From assembly GCA_003415625.1 (NCBI GenBank), contig PYIU01000003.1, positions 6,944,001 to 7,008,000 on the forward strand: a stretch of DNA of 64,000 nucleotides, given 5' to 3'. Shown here one piece after another: positions 1-9,218 of this stretch; the first letter of the stretch is position 1; each line of letters starts with the position of its first letter. The notes beneath the pieces are model-generated. The model was not told the DNA's origin and made no database searches. It saw nothing but the letters and a program-made list of their open reading frames with translations. This stretch comes from Aquanectria penicillioides. Its lineage: Eukaryota > Ascomycota > Sordariomycetes > Hypocreales > Nectriaceae. Made by a program: the position numbers and the translations under genes.

Positions 1-585
1 CCGTGGACACCCCCCGGCTAAGGATGAGGCCTGTCCCGATGTCGACACCCTCGCCAGCGAACACAACCGGTCCAGCAGCATGCCGGCCTCTAGCAACGCT
101 CGCAAGAGCATAACCGGCATGCCTACCTCGTTCAACAGCCGCCTCCTCGACCTCTCACCTCCTCACTCGCAAACCTCGAGCCTGACTATGGACACGGGCA
201 CCATCGCAAACTCGCACACCTCTAGCACTACTATCACCGAGACCATCCCCAACACCCCCAAGGCCACCTCCTCGGGCATCGAGCCCCTCGAAATCGACGA
301 CAAGGACAGCGTCTTCTGCCGTCGCATCCCCACCGCTCGTCGGGCAACCCTCCTCCCTGCCGAGCAAGCCTTGCTCCCCAACACTCGGTCATGCAGCGTT
401 TCCTCAACGCCATCCCCTTTGTCAAGTGGTTTGGCGGCAGCATGATCGGCAACGAAGTGCCCCGTACTGAGACTGGCGAGTTTGACTGGAATAAGGCAAG
501 CCTCTACTGGAAGCTGATTTGGTGGTTGGATGCCACGTTTGGGCTTTTTGGAGGAGACGTTCTTAACATCGACAAGGACGACTAG
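1..585 (+). CDS. 3' part of an unrecognised protein gene, with an apparent frameshift
   Basis: The reading frame is open from base 2 and encodes a Ser/Thr/Pro-rich, probably disordered segment that ends in a short acidic patch (EIDDKDS). Taken literally it stops at 445. The likely C-terminus lies in another frame, ending at the TAG at 583-585: a hydrophobic, Trp-rich block with [25 protein letters not shown] and an acidic tail NIDKDD. Moving between the two frames needs one missing base at about 370-390. The alternative is an 86-nt intron at 311-396, but its donor (GTCTTC) is poor and I see no branch point. The 5' end is outside the window. I do not recognise the family. The aromatic tail could be a membrane or lipid-contact segment, which is inference only. 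Confidence 0.6.
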
Positions 586-962
586 GTGGAATGCTATCAA
601 CACCAAAAAAGACAAAAAGAAAAAAAAAAAAGGGGGGGGGTGTTAACCAAGCCTCAAGAGCAGGTTTGGACTGTACGAGATGAGAGATGAGCTTCAAACA
701 ACAGCCGCAGCATTACATCGCGGCCCATGGCGTCAGGCGTGTCAATGGAAAGGGGATGGGAATTTTGACTAGAGCAACAAGACATATTCAAGAACCGTAT
801 AATGTTTGTACATCATAGTACCTATGCAAATCTATTATCAGTGCCAAGAAGAAATAACCGGCCAGCACCATCATCAGGGTGCCTCCAACATGCCCAAATT
901 AAACGCCATCAGATATAAACCATAAGAACACGCACGCACGCAAACGCTGCCTCAGTATATCA
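586..962. other. Convergent 3' intergenic region
   Basis: This 377-bp gap lies between two converging genes and presumably holds both 3' UTRs. It has an A-run followed directly by a G-run at about 620-640. I see no gene. Confidence 0.6.
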
Positions 963-2426
963 TCAAACTACCGTTTCAGGGGAGCTCTCGTCTGTGATGA
1001 ACTCTGGTGACCTTGGTGTCGACGACACCGATCCAGAGGCAACCCGGCTCCGCTCGTCTTCATGGCCGTGAGCTTCGCCATGGACTTCTTCATGGTTCTC
1101 GTGGTCGTTTTCATTCTCCTTTTCAATTTCATCCTTGGGCTCCTCTTCTTCCTCCACAGCCACATCAGCCTCTACAACGGGCATGAGCAGCTCTGGACGG
1201 TGCTGGTCGCCATCATCGTTAATGGCGTGGTCTATCAGGCCTGCTCCGGCGCCGAGGGAGTCAAAGGTAACGTCCGTGGGGATTCGGCGGATGGGCTGTG
1301 GCGAAAAGGGGCGGGCGTTGCGAGGCTTGTTGAAGTCAGATGAGAAGACGCTGTCGCTGTCTGCGCCGACGCTTGGTTTTGGGTCGGAGGCCAGGGCGGC
1401 GAGTGATTGGTACCGGTCGGTATCCACGAGCAAGCTGTCGCCCCTAGCGTGACCTGGTCTGGATATTTCGGACCCTGAGTCGGCGAGGATGCTCTTGGGG
1501 GGCAGAATAGAGAACAGCTTGGAGGTATCGGTGCTCCCACCGGCGCCGCTCAAAGTAGAATCATCCTCAGTCGCAAATAGATCTTGGCCCTTCTCCAGTA
1601 GGTCGTCCAAACCACCGCCGCTCCAGCCTTTCCTTGCCAGACCTTCGAAAATGTCTACTTCTGCCCGGACTAAGCTGCAGCTAGCATCAACAATCTTGCC
1701 ACTCGTTTCTTGACTTTCCCGCAATAGCGTCCGGGCGTGGTTGGCGTGTAACGTCGTCAGCCCGTCGAGCTTGGTGGTTAGCTCGACAAGATGCGCCCGG
1801 AAGCGCGCAACATCTCGCCTCCGTTGCTTGTGCAACTTCATCCCTTCCTTCTCGAGGCGCTTAATCTCCTTGCTCTGCGCCCTGACCCGCTGCTTATACG
1901 TCTCCTCCTCATCGTCGATAACGGTCTGCCACTTGTCCAGGTCGTGCAGCAGCGGCACCTCGAAAGAGCGGTAGACGGTCTCGGAGAGAATTTGCTGGTG
2001 GTTTGCAATCAGGTGGTGGACGCCCGAGGCAGACATGAGCAAGTCGGCTGTGCAGGAGCCCTTCGTGGTGAAGCTAGCCGTCATATTGGTGGTGCCGGAG
2101 GGGCCGATAGGTTCGGCACGGGCTTCCTTCAATCGCGCACATGCTTCAAGAGCGGAACCGAATGTCGAGGCAGCAGTGGACAGGGTGGCGAGAGCTAGAC
2201 GGTAGGCCTTTGCGGAGGAGACCAGGTCGGAATATGCTTGTTGGGACTGCTCGAGATCGCCTTTGGATAAGACAGCATGGGCGGGTCGCGGGGGAGGTGG
2301 GAGCGGCAGGCCGAACTGGGAGAGAGGATTGGCCGTCGAGGCAATCGAGTAAACTGGTGATCCAGGCACCGGCGGTAGCTGGGACGGTGTCGGAGAGACG
2401 GGACGAGATTGCACGGGCGAGGCCAT
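963..2426 (-). CDS. Ivy1-like inverse-BAR phospholipid-binding protein
   Basis: Single-exon gene of 487 residues. A Pro/Ser-rich N-terminus (about 1-50) precedes a long helical, coiled-coil-like region at about residues 55-275. It contains the heptad-rich stretch with EEETYKQRVRAQSKEIKRL and a Lys/Arg-rich patch KLHKQRRRD. This organisation fits the fungal I-BAR protein Ivy1. In yeast Ivy1 binds phospholipids, Ypt7 and Vps33, and acts at the vacuole with the TORC1/EGO machinery. The C-terminal third is low-complexity, with a very acidic stretch (VEEEEEP followed by Glu/Asn/His-rich sequence). The start is the first ATG of the open frame; no introns are needed. The family call rests on architecture and remembered sequence character, not on an alignment. 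Confidence 0.7.
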   Translation of the reverse strand: MASPVQSRPVSPTPSQLPPVPGSPVYSIASTANPLSQFGLPLPPPPRPAHAVLSKGDLEQSQQAYSDLVSSAKAYRLALATLSTAASTFGSALEACARLKEARAEPIGPSGTTNMTASFTTKGSCTADLLMSASGVHHLIANHQQILSETVYRSFEVPLLHDLDKWQTVIDDEEETYKQRVRAQSKEIKRLEKEGMKLHKQRRRDVARFRAHLVELTTKLDGLTTLHANHARTLLRESQETSGKIVDASCSLVRAEVDIFEGLARKGWSGGGLDDLLEKGQDLFATEDDSTLSGAGGSTDTSKLFSILPPKSILADSGSEISRPGHARGDSLLVDTDRYQSLAALASDPKPSVGADSDSVFSSDFNKPRNARPFSPQPIRRIPTDVTFDSLGAGAGLIDHAINDDGDQHRPELLMPVVEADVAVEEEEEPKDEIEKENENDHENHEEVHGEAHGHEDERSRVASGSVSSTPRSPEFITDESSPETVV

Positions 2427-3219
2427 GATTGTTTATCTTGAGGCGGAGACCAGGGCCAAGCTGTGCATTACAGGACCCGGAGCTCTTTCAGCCCAGGTAG
2501 GATCGGCGCTGGGGGGCTGCAAAGAATGAGAATGGCATATCGCGCCCAAGGGCAAAACGCGTACACCTCGGCACAGGACAGGCCGACGAGGCAAAGGCGG
2601 GATGGGATCGCACAGGAGACAAAAGAGTGAGGCGCGGCGAAGCCAAGCGAAGCGGGAGGATCAAAGATTAGTGCAACAGCGATAGTGGAGGTTCTTGGCA
2701 ATGGACGTCGGGGCGACGAACGGTTGGAGAGAGCCAGGCCAGGTGCGCTACCGAGCATGACCCAATTACAGGGGATCCACCCTGCTGTAATTTACGCATC
2801 CCCCACTGAGCGTTAGGCGCGCTTAGTGGTCCAGGGGAGGGGGGCGTTTTTGACTTGGCCTTGGAATGCACGTCATCCCGCAGCGCAAGTCCACAGTCTG
2901 GATCGGACAAATCATGCAGAAGGGGGGGTTTTTTTTTTTTTTTCAGTGGTGCCTACAGCTATTCCCAACAAGAGAGAGCGAGCGAGACTATCACGAGGCA
3001 TAATGTAAGATGGATGCCACGCGGCAGATCAGCGTGTGTGCCGTGATTGGATTAGCCAAGAACGCGTGCATGGTGAATGTGACTCCAAAGCCTAGGAACC
3101 CGTCTTCGGCTTGTGAACGAAGGCAACAATGCATACTTTTGAGTTCCGAGGAGGCTACAAATCAAGCATTTATCAACAGGGCCCATGGTGCTTATCAACA
3201 GCGTAGTTGATTTATCTGC
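2427..3219. other. Intergenic region between two minus-strand genes
   Basis: This presumably holds the promoter of the Ivy1-like gene (proximal part) and the 3' UTR of the thioesterase gene. A T-run lies at about 2930-2943. The short ORFs here look like chance. No RNA gene is seen. Confidence 0.55.
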
Positions 3220-4193
3220 TTACAACTCGTCCTTGGTGGCCTTGGCTCCGAGAGGGGGCAGTCTAGACCTCAAGTACGCCTCCACATCGTCCAGCTCCTC
3301 GAGGCAAGCGGAGTGACCCATGCCACTAGATACATGGTCAGTTCATTATGCGCTCTAAACTCGAGCCCTCCTCTAGACCGCTGTACTTACCGGTAAGTCT
3401 TCCAAGTCACGTCGTACCCAAGCTGGTTCAGCATATCGGCGCTGAGCTTGCCCCTGTTGGTAGGCACAATAGGGTCCTGGTCGCCGTGATACATGAGGAC
3501 GGGAGTCTGGCGGTTGGGGTCCTCGGGCGAGATCATGTTGGGGAACTGCTGCGAGAGCACCAACCAGGCAGAGAGGCCGATGATGCCGGCAAGCTTGGCC
3601 TTGAAGGTCAGTCCAGAGAGGAGGGACATGGCACCGCCCTGCGAAAAGCCGCCGAGGACGATGCGCTCGGCAGGGATGCCCGAGTCAATCTCGGTTTGGA
3701 TCAGCTCATGGAAGTACTTCTGGCTGAACTTGATGCCATCAGCGTCCTCCTGGCGGACGAGGGTGTTGACATCACCACCCAGGGCAATCTAAATTCGACA
3801 TCAGATATATTAAAAAAAAAACCTTGTGCATTACACTCTTATCGGTGTGTGAACATACCACATCAAACCATCCCGGCATCCTCATGCCCCCGTTCTTGTA
3901 CACAACCCAAAGTTAGCGACAGAAGCTACAGCTAACAGCCATGGTGCCCAACACACCGCACCACTAGCTCCCGAGGGAGGGGGGAAGTTGCAGCAAACTC
4001 ACGACGGTAATAGGGATCCTGGGAGCATGGGGCAAGATGAACTTGACCTCATCCAGTCGCTGCCGTCGTCGCCAGTTCTCAACGGCCGACTCCCAGCCGT
4101 GGCCCGTGTCGCCCAGGCCGTGGATGAAGATGACGGTGGCCGTGTGGCGGGCAGCCGCCGGACGATGAGAGGGGCTACGCGGTTGATGGACAT
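3220..4193 (-). CDS. Acyl-protein thioesterase 1 (alpha/beta hydrolase), four exons, one frameshift
   Basis: Exons at 4003-4193, 3859-3894, 3391-3788 and 3220-3325 encode about 243 residues, the usual length for APT1. The enzyme removes palmitate from cytosolic S-acylated proteins and also has lysophospholipase activity. Visible signatures are IFIHGLGDTGHGW (oxyanion-hole region), nucleophile elbow GGFSQGG, catalytic Asp in GDQDPIVP and catalytic His in GMGHS. The start MSINRVAPLIV matches the family's N-terminus, but that frame must shift at about 4155-4163 to continue as PAAARHTATV. One missing base, probably a C at the GTCCGG, restores it. Without it the ATG-initiated ORF stops at about residue 117. 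An upstream start in the hydrolase frame is open but would give an atypical leader. Exon 2 is only 36 nt. Confidence 0.88.
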
Positions 4194-4963
4194 GGTCGCA
4201 ACGAGCGCGGGAGGCGGGAGGAGGGGAGGGTATCGAGGGCGAGGCTGCGAGGAGGGGAGCACAAGCAAGTTGAGAGGTCTGCAGGGAGGTTGAATGTTCA
4301 AGCGACCGGATATATGAGACCTGAATCTGGTTGGCGGTCGATAATAATGCATCCAATGAGTGGAGCTCGGATGCCGAAGTCTGGCTGCAAATGCCGCGAC
4401 AATGCAATGCGAAAAAAAAACTTACTTACCCTAGAGTGTCCGAAGTTCCCAGGATAAATTTTGCAAATGTAACAGGTCAGCGTGCTGTTGTCTAGTTTTT
4501 GGGAAGCCGCTCGGGAATCTATGTTTGTATGTCGATTGTGAGTGGAAGTGGCAGCTATGGTGCTTATGTCTCGTAGTAAACAGACATTGGAATGCGGATA
4601 TAGCAACCCACGGAAGTACGCACCGATCTGGTTACTATTAAATGGATACACAATCATCTGGGTCTCGATGATCACATAAGTCTTAGCTCACGTTTACATC
4701 AGCTATGGGTTTTTTACTTCCTTTTTCCCCTTCCAAACCTGCTCTACATCCTGGTCCACAAGCTGAAAGAAGCATGGCTCTACAACACCAGGAGAAGCTA
4801 CGGCCATTCTCAAGCAAGCGAACGAGGCCGTGCCCACCCGGGGATTTGCAGAAGTGATAAGCTGTGATCACCAAGCGACCATATCCTAAGCATGGGGCTG
4901 GTTGGAAGAATTTAACACGCTTGGTACCATTTCTCTTGCGAGTAACTTATATCATCGCTACTA
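4194..4963. other. Intergenic region upstream of the thioesterase gene
   Basis: This 770-bp gap is AT-richer than the flanking genes. It should contain the thioesterase promoter and the LRR gene 3' UTR. The minus-strand ORF across 4298-4675 has no recognisable features. No RNA gene is seen. Confidence 0.5.
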
Positions 4964-6547
4964 CTATGACTGATGATGTGGTTCCTCTACGACCAAAGGT
5001 GTTGCATAGCCTTGTGGTACCTCCCAGCTCCCCATGCCTGCATTTGTTGGCCCACATCGCCATGAACATCCCCGGTGAATGAATGGCACCGCTGTCTCGC
5101 CCTCTGCCTTGCTTAGCGGGATGACACGCACCTGCCCTGGACCATCTTGAGATACCCGCTCACAAGTTCTAATCTCCTTCCACTCGACCCACTGCACGGT
5201 CGGAACCACAATCAACTTTCGACAAGATGAACATACTAAACCGCCATCTTCTTTTTGCTTCACTGCCTGCTCGAGGAGTTGACGGAGATGCGACAGGCCG
5301 TCAGGGATGTAGTGTCCCATTTCGGGGAGCTGGTCGCTTCGATAGCATGTTCGAAGAGCGACCTCAAGGAGACTTGGCACAGGGCTAGCACCTGCCGGGC
5401 TGCGACGCAGGTTGACCGAGGTGTGTGTGTTGGAACTCAAGCTGTCATTGGCATGGCTTTCGACTGGGAGAATATGTAGGGTGTGGTCAGAGGGGAATTT
5501 AAAGTCTGAGAAAACTCGACCACTTGTGTTGGTAAGCTGTGATGGAGACCGACCAAGAGACCTGCTGACAAGAGATGGAGTGGGCATCTCTGTATCCTCA
5601 TATTGGAATAATACTGGGTTGGCCAATTGGTCCTCGAGCTCATCAGGAGCATCATTTCCCAAATTTTGCTCTGGCTGCCAGAAAGGGTTTGGGTGGACAA
5701 CAAGAGTTCGCAGGCGGCTGTTTGCGCCTAGCAGGTCGAGCAGCTCAATAGGAAGATGACGAAGACGATTTTGAGAGACATTGAGCTCTTTGAGGTTATG
5801 AAGTTGAGAGATTGCGGGGGGCAGCTCTGTGAGTTTGTTGCCGCGAAGGCTAAGAATTGTAAGATAAGTGAGATCGAAGATTGCTCCCGGAACCCGTGTA
5901 AGCCGATTCATGGCAAAGTACATCTTGAGCTCCGGATCTTTCTGTTCAAAGGCAACATCCTTAGTAACGACGGGTATGCAGGAAAACTGCGACAGAGGGC
6001 CAATGGTATCATTGGAGACCGCCTCGAGACCCATTGACCAGAAGTCGATCGTCTCCTCCCCTGCATCGAGACATGCGCGGACCTTGTCGCGGGCAGCCTG
6101 CTCGGCCTTTGAGACACGGCGCACAGCAGAGCGATCTAACTGTGGCAATCGTGGCTTGGGAGGGGGAATGTCCAAGTGGTCCATCACATCATCGCTCTCA
6201 TTGCCGTCGCTGCCGAGGAAAACACCACTGTCAGCCTGGCGCGTCCATTTACGCCTCTGCTTGGGGACTTGGATGGGCTCGCTAAAGGTCGAGTCTGATG
6301 AAGTAGGCTGCTGTTGAAACCACGAGCCAATGTAGCGTTTCTTGCGTCGCCCCTCTACATAATTGTCCAGGGCCGGGTCATCGTCACTTGAGAAGACGGC
6401 CGGATCACTGGAGTTGTAGTTGAGAGACGGCGCGTGTTTGGGCGCTTGTGGGTGGCGAACGCGTTTCCGGGGATTGTTGCTAAACCTCTGCGACTGCTCG
6501 TCCCAAGAGACGGCGGGCAATGGCGGCAGCGAAGGTTCCTCTGACAT
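4964..6547 (-). CDS. Leucine-rich repeat protein with Cys-rich C-terminus
   Basis: Single-exon gene, 527 residues. Residues 1-150 are charged and probably disordered. They include basic clusters (NPRKRVRH, EGRRKKRYIG) that could be nuclear localisation signals and a SSDDD acidic patch. At about 210-300 lie three typical leucine-rich repeats (LTILSLRGNKLTELP, LKELNVSQNRLRHLP, then a capping repeat). The C-terminal part carries two CxxC-like pairs (VCSSCRK and RGCSWRCG), which could bind zinc. The protein looks like a conserved fungal LRR protein of unknown role. LRRs normally serve as protein-binding surfaces. I would not assign it to Sog2 or another named protein. The start is the first ATG of the frame. 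Confidence 0.8.
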   Translation of the reverse strand: MSEEPSLPPLPAVSWDEQSQRFSNNPRKRVRHPQAPKHAPSLNYNSSDPAVFSSDDDPALDNYVEGRRKKRYIGSWFQQQPTSSDSTFSEPIQVPKQRRKWTRQADSGVFLGSDGNESDDVMDHLDIPPPKPRLPQLDRSAVRRVSKAEQAARDKVRACLDAGEETIDFWSMGLEAVSNDTIGPLSQFSCIPVVTKDVAFEQKDPELKMYFAMNRLTRVPGAIFDLTYLTILSLRGNKLTELPPAISQLHNLKELNVSQNRLRHLPIELLDLLGANSRLRTLVVHPNPFWQPEQNLGNDAPDELEDQLANPVLFQYEDTEMPTPSLVSRSLGRSPSQLTNTSGRVFSDFKFPSDHTLHILPVESHANDSLSSNTHTSVNLRRSPAGASPVPSLLEVALRTCYRSDQLPEMGHYIPDGLSHLRQLLEQAVKQKEDGGLVCSSCRKLIVVPTVQWVEWKEIRTCERVSQDGPGQVRVIPLSKAEGETAVPFIHRGCSWRCGPTNAGMGSWEVPQGYATPLVVEEPHHQS

Positions 6548-7295
6548 TGTATGAAGATGAGCAACACACGCCGTTCAAGGGAGAATCTGCAGCAGATTGA
6601 AACAGAGAAATTGGATGGCTTCGCGAACTAAAAGTCGCAAGAGGATCTGACTGGGTCTTGACGAGCGACGCGCGACACCGAGGAGAACGGGGACGTAAAT
6701 ACAAGGGTTTCGGCCCCACATGGGCACCGAGAACGCATCGCCCAAGCCTGCCGAGACGCACGTGCCACATGAACCATGGAGCTGGCTGGAGAAGGCAACG
6801 ATGGGTCCGAAGAACGGAGGCGTCACTGGCTTGTAAGTGCTGCGTAATGAGTGTTGTTTTCCGAGACATCCTTGACGCGTATTCGGCTTGGGCCTGTCAT
6901 GCCACCGCTGTGCCGTGCCCGGCAGATTCGGCGCCTGGTGGTACTGGTTCGCGGGGTGCATGCCTGTCCTTGTCCTGAGCCACGATTCGCTGGCTTTTCT
7001 TCCAATTGGGACCAGGTTGTGAATCGGCAGCATTAGGCATCAACTCGTGTGCGCCCCGTGTGGCGATTCCAGCTGCAGCTCTAATCATGCATTCATTGTC
7101 TCTTGACGACGGGGTTTCAAGATCCATGGCTTCATAACCGCTTATTTTCACTGGGACCGAGTTGAATGTGCAGGTATCGATTTTGTGGCGCTTGGGACGA
7201 GTGCCGTCCCAGGATCGTATTCAGGTGAACCGCTTGTTACTGTACCCAGCTGATCCGTCGAAACAGTTGAAGTTTTTCGCAAATACAAACATCCT
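6548..7295. other. Intergenic region between LRR and phosducin-like genes
   Basis: The two flanking genes are both on the minus strand, so this holds the LRR promoter and the phosducin-like 3' UTR. Nothing else is identified. The overlapping short ORFs on both strands show no family features. Confidence 0.5.
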
Positions 7296-8132
7296 CTAGT
7301 CCCAATCATCATCACTGTCGTCAACCTTCCGCGACCTCCGGCAGTTCCGGTCTTGATGCTACTTCCGGCCAGCCGTTCCTCCTCGGCATCCTCTGCCGCG
7401 CGCCTCCTTTTCACGACTCGGATATCTGAATCAGGTACTGCGCCAACCTCCACGAGCATGTCGTCGATCTTCTGCATGTTGGCTCGAACACCGCCGATAG
7501 TCGCGAGAGTTACAATCTGCTTGACAATATCGCCATTCTTGTATACTAGAACGGTTGGACAGTTGCGGTCGGGGTAGTTCTCAATCGCCTGGTTTGCCCT
7601 GATTTCGCAGAACTTGATTTCGCCATACTCTCTAGCAGCTTGCCTCCAAAGCTCGGACAGGACTCTCGACTCGACGTTTCCCATGGATGATGTGAGATTC
7701 ACAAACACTAGACCGTTCTTGGAGGCATCGGTAACCTCTCGCTGATATTCGGGCTTCGAAATTGGGTATACGCTGCCATGCAGAGCCTTCTTTTGAATGT
7801 TGCTGAGCTCGGCCATTCGCTTCTGTCGGTATTGCTCTAGAAAGGCCTCGTCCTCGTCGTCTTCTAGCTCGTCCAGCTCATCTAGATCCTTTCCCTCTAG
7901 TCGATTCTCATGGGCTAATCTTCGGGCCTCGAGAATCGCCTCCTCAATCATAGGAGTTGGACTTGGGGGCTTCTCGGGGATGACACCATGCTTTCGTAGA
8001 ATATCGTTCCTATGGCGGGGTTAGAGCTCAGCCATTGACGATGGAGGGGTAACCACAACAAACGGACCATTCTGTGTCGGCGTTGGGGTCGTCGATGGGG
8101 ACAGCAATGCGCTGCTCTGAAGGCGCTGCCAT
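7296..8132 (-). CDS. PLP2: Phosducin-like protein, Plp2 type (thioredoxin fold), with a C-terminal frameshift
   Basis: Exons at 8068-8132 and 7296-8009 are joined over a 58-nt intron, giving about 259 residues. The junction reads TEWNDILRKHG, typical of Plp2/PDCL3. The protein assists the CCT chaperonin in folding actin and tubulin in the cytosol. The N-terminal helices carry an acidic run (DELDELEDDEDEAF) and are followed by the thioredoxin-like domain with FVNLTSS and CPTVLVYKNGD. The frame breaks at about 7325-7330. Inserting one base after GGTCGCGG gives KVDDSDDDWD and TAG at 7296-7298, the family's acidic C-terminus. Read literally, the protein would run into about 50 unrelated residues ending at 7148. 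I regard the short ending as real and the break as a deleted base. Confidence 0.9.
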
Positions 8133-8654
8133 GTTTGCTGTGGTATGCGAAGAGTAAGGTGAAGAGTCCAATCCCCGAGGGAGTTGCGAGGAACTCAAGA
8201 AAGTTGCGGCCTGGTTTAGTTATAGAGCTCGACAAAAGTCACTGCCTGGTGCCCGGGAATTACGTAGAGGGGCACGAGGGGCTGGCTGAGAGCCGGCGCA
8301 TAACGTGCACAAGAAGACAGCCCCCACTTTATTGACACATGCCGTGCATAAAAGCTATTCAGAGCTGTCTCCAATGGCGCTATGTCGCACCGACAATTTC
8401 CTGGGTCCGTGGAGGGTTGAGTGTCCCACATCACGTGGTCATGGGTGTGAAAACCCTATCACACTAACCCACTTTTGATGGAAAAATGGAGCTGGAGGCA
8501 ACGAGATCCTCCCCCTCAAGTCCACTGAACTTTTCCTCGCTTACCTCCTCCCACCCATCTTGCGAGCCTCAAATCTGCTGCCACCGGATTTCGTCAAGCA
8601 CCCCCATTCTCGCAAGACTCGACAACAAAATCCTTCCCGAGAAAATCAGTCAAG
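8133..8654. promoter_or_regulatory. Shared divergent promoter region (Plp2 / eS27)
   Basis: The 522 bp separate two divergent starts. A pyrimidine-rich stretch lies just upstream of the ribosomal protein gene at about 8510-8600. No clear TATA box is seen on the eS27 side. No RNA gene is seen. Confidence 0.5.
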
Positions 8655-9218
8655 ATGGTAAGCGACCGTATTTCTATAATTTCTTCCCCGATGGACGATG
8701 ATGGACTATGGACGATGGAAAAAGCGACGGACACGTGTGGAAAATTGGGCAAAAATTCATTTGAGGACTGGGCCGTGGCGGAAACACACAACTGATGGAA
8801 CATGGGCCCGACAACGACTTCGACGGATATATGGGAATATTCGCGGGGCATTCACGACGCCGATTGAGACATTTTGCTAATTTCATCTGCCAGGTTCTCG
8901 CCGTTGATCTCCTGAACCCCTCCGCGGCCGCCGAGGCCAAGAAGCACAAGCTCAAGGTACGATAAGACCAAAAAAATTACCAAATCGACGCACTCGCCTT
9001 CGACGACGTCTCGTCTAACGATTATAATTCTGCAGACCCTCGTCCCCGCCCCTCGATCCTTCTTCATGGACGTCAAGTGCCCCGGCTGCTTCACCATCAC
9101 CACCGTCTTCTCCCACGCCCAGACCGTCGTCATCTGCCAGGGCTGCACCACCGTGCTTTGCCAGCCCACTGGTGGTAAGGCCCGCCTTACCGAGGGCTGC
9201 TCTTTCCGAAGAAAGTAA
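8655..9218 (+). CDS. RPS27: 40S ribosomal protein S27 (eS27)
   Basis: Three exons (8655-8657, 8894-8956, 9036-9218) encode 82 residues, exactly the normal eS27 length. The protein is a component of the small ribosomal subunit with a C4 zinc finger. The four cysteines are visible as VKCPGCF and VICQGCT, and the C-terminus GCSFRRK is characteristic. The first coding exon is only the ATG, followed directly by GTAAGC, so the start codon is split from the rest by a 236-nt intron. The second intron is 79 nt with CTAAC before a TGCAG acceptor. This intron-after-ATG layout is common among fungal ribosomal protein genes. Confidence 0.96.

Noticed and set aside
311..396. 86-nt intron joining the two frames of the first gene
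   Set aside because: It closes the frame but has a GTCTTC donor and no branch-point motif; a missing base is simpler. Not fully excluded.
3964..4407. Upstream in-frame start for the thioesterase (long N-terminal extension)
   Set aside because: The extension has no family similarity, whereas MSINRVAPLIV in the adjacent frame matches the expected N-terminus.
5400..5480. GT-rich patch within the LRR gene as a splice donor cluster
   Set aside because: The reading frame is open and conserved-looking across it; no intron is needed.
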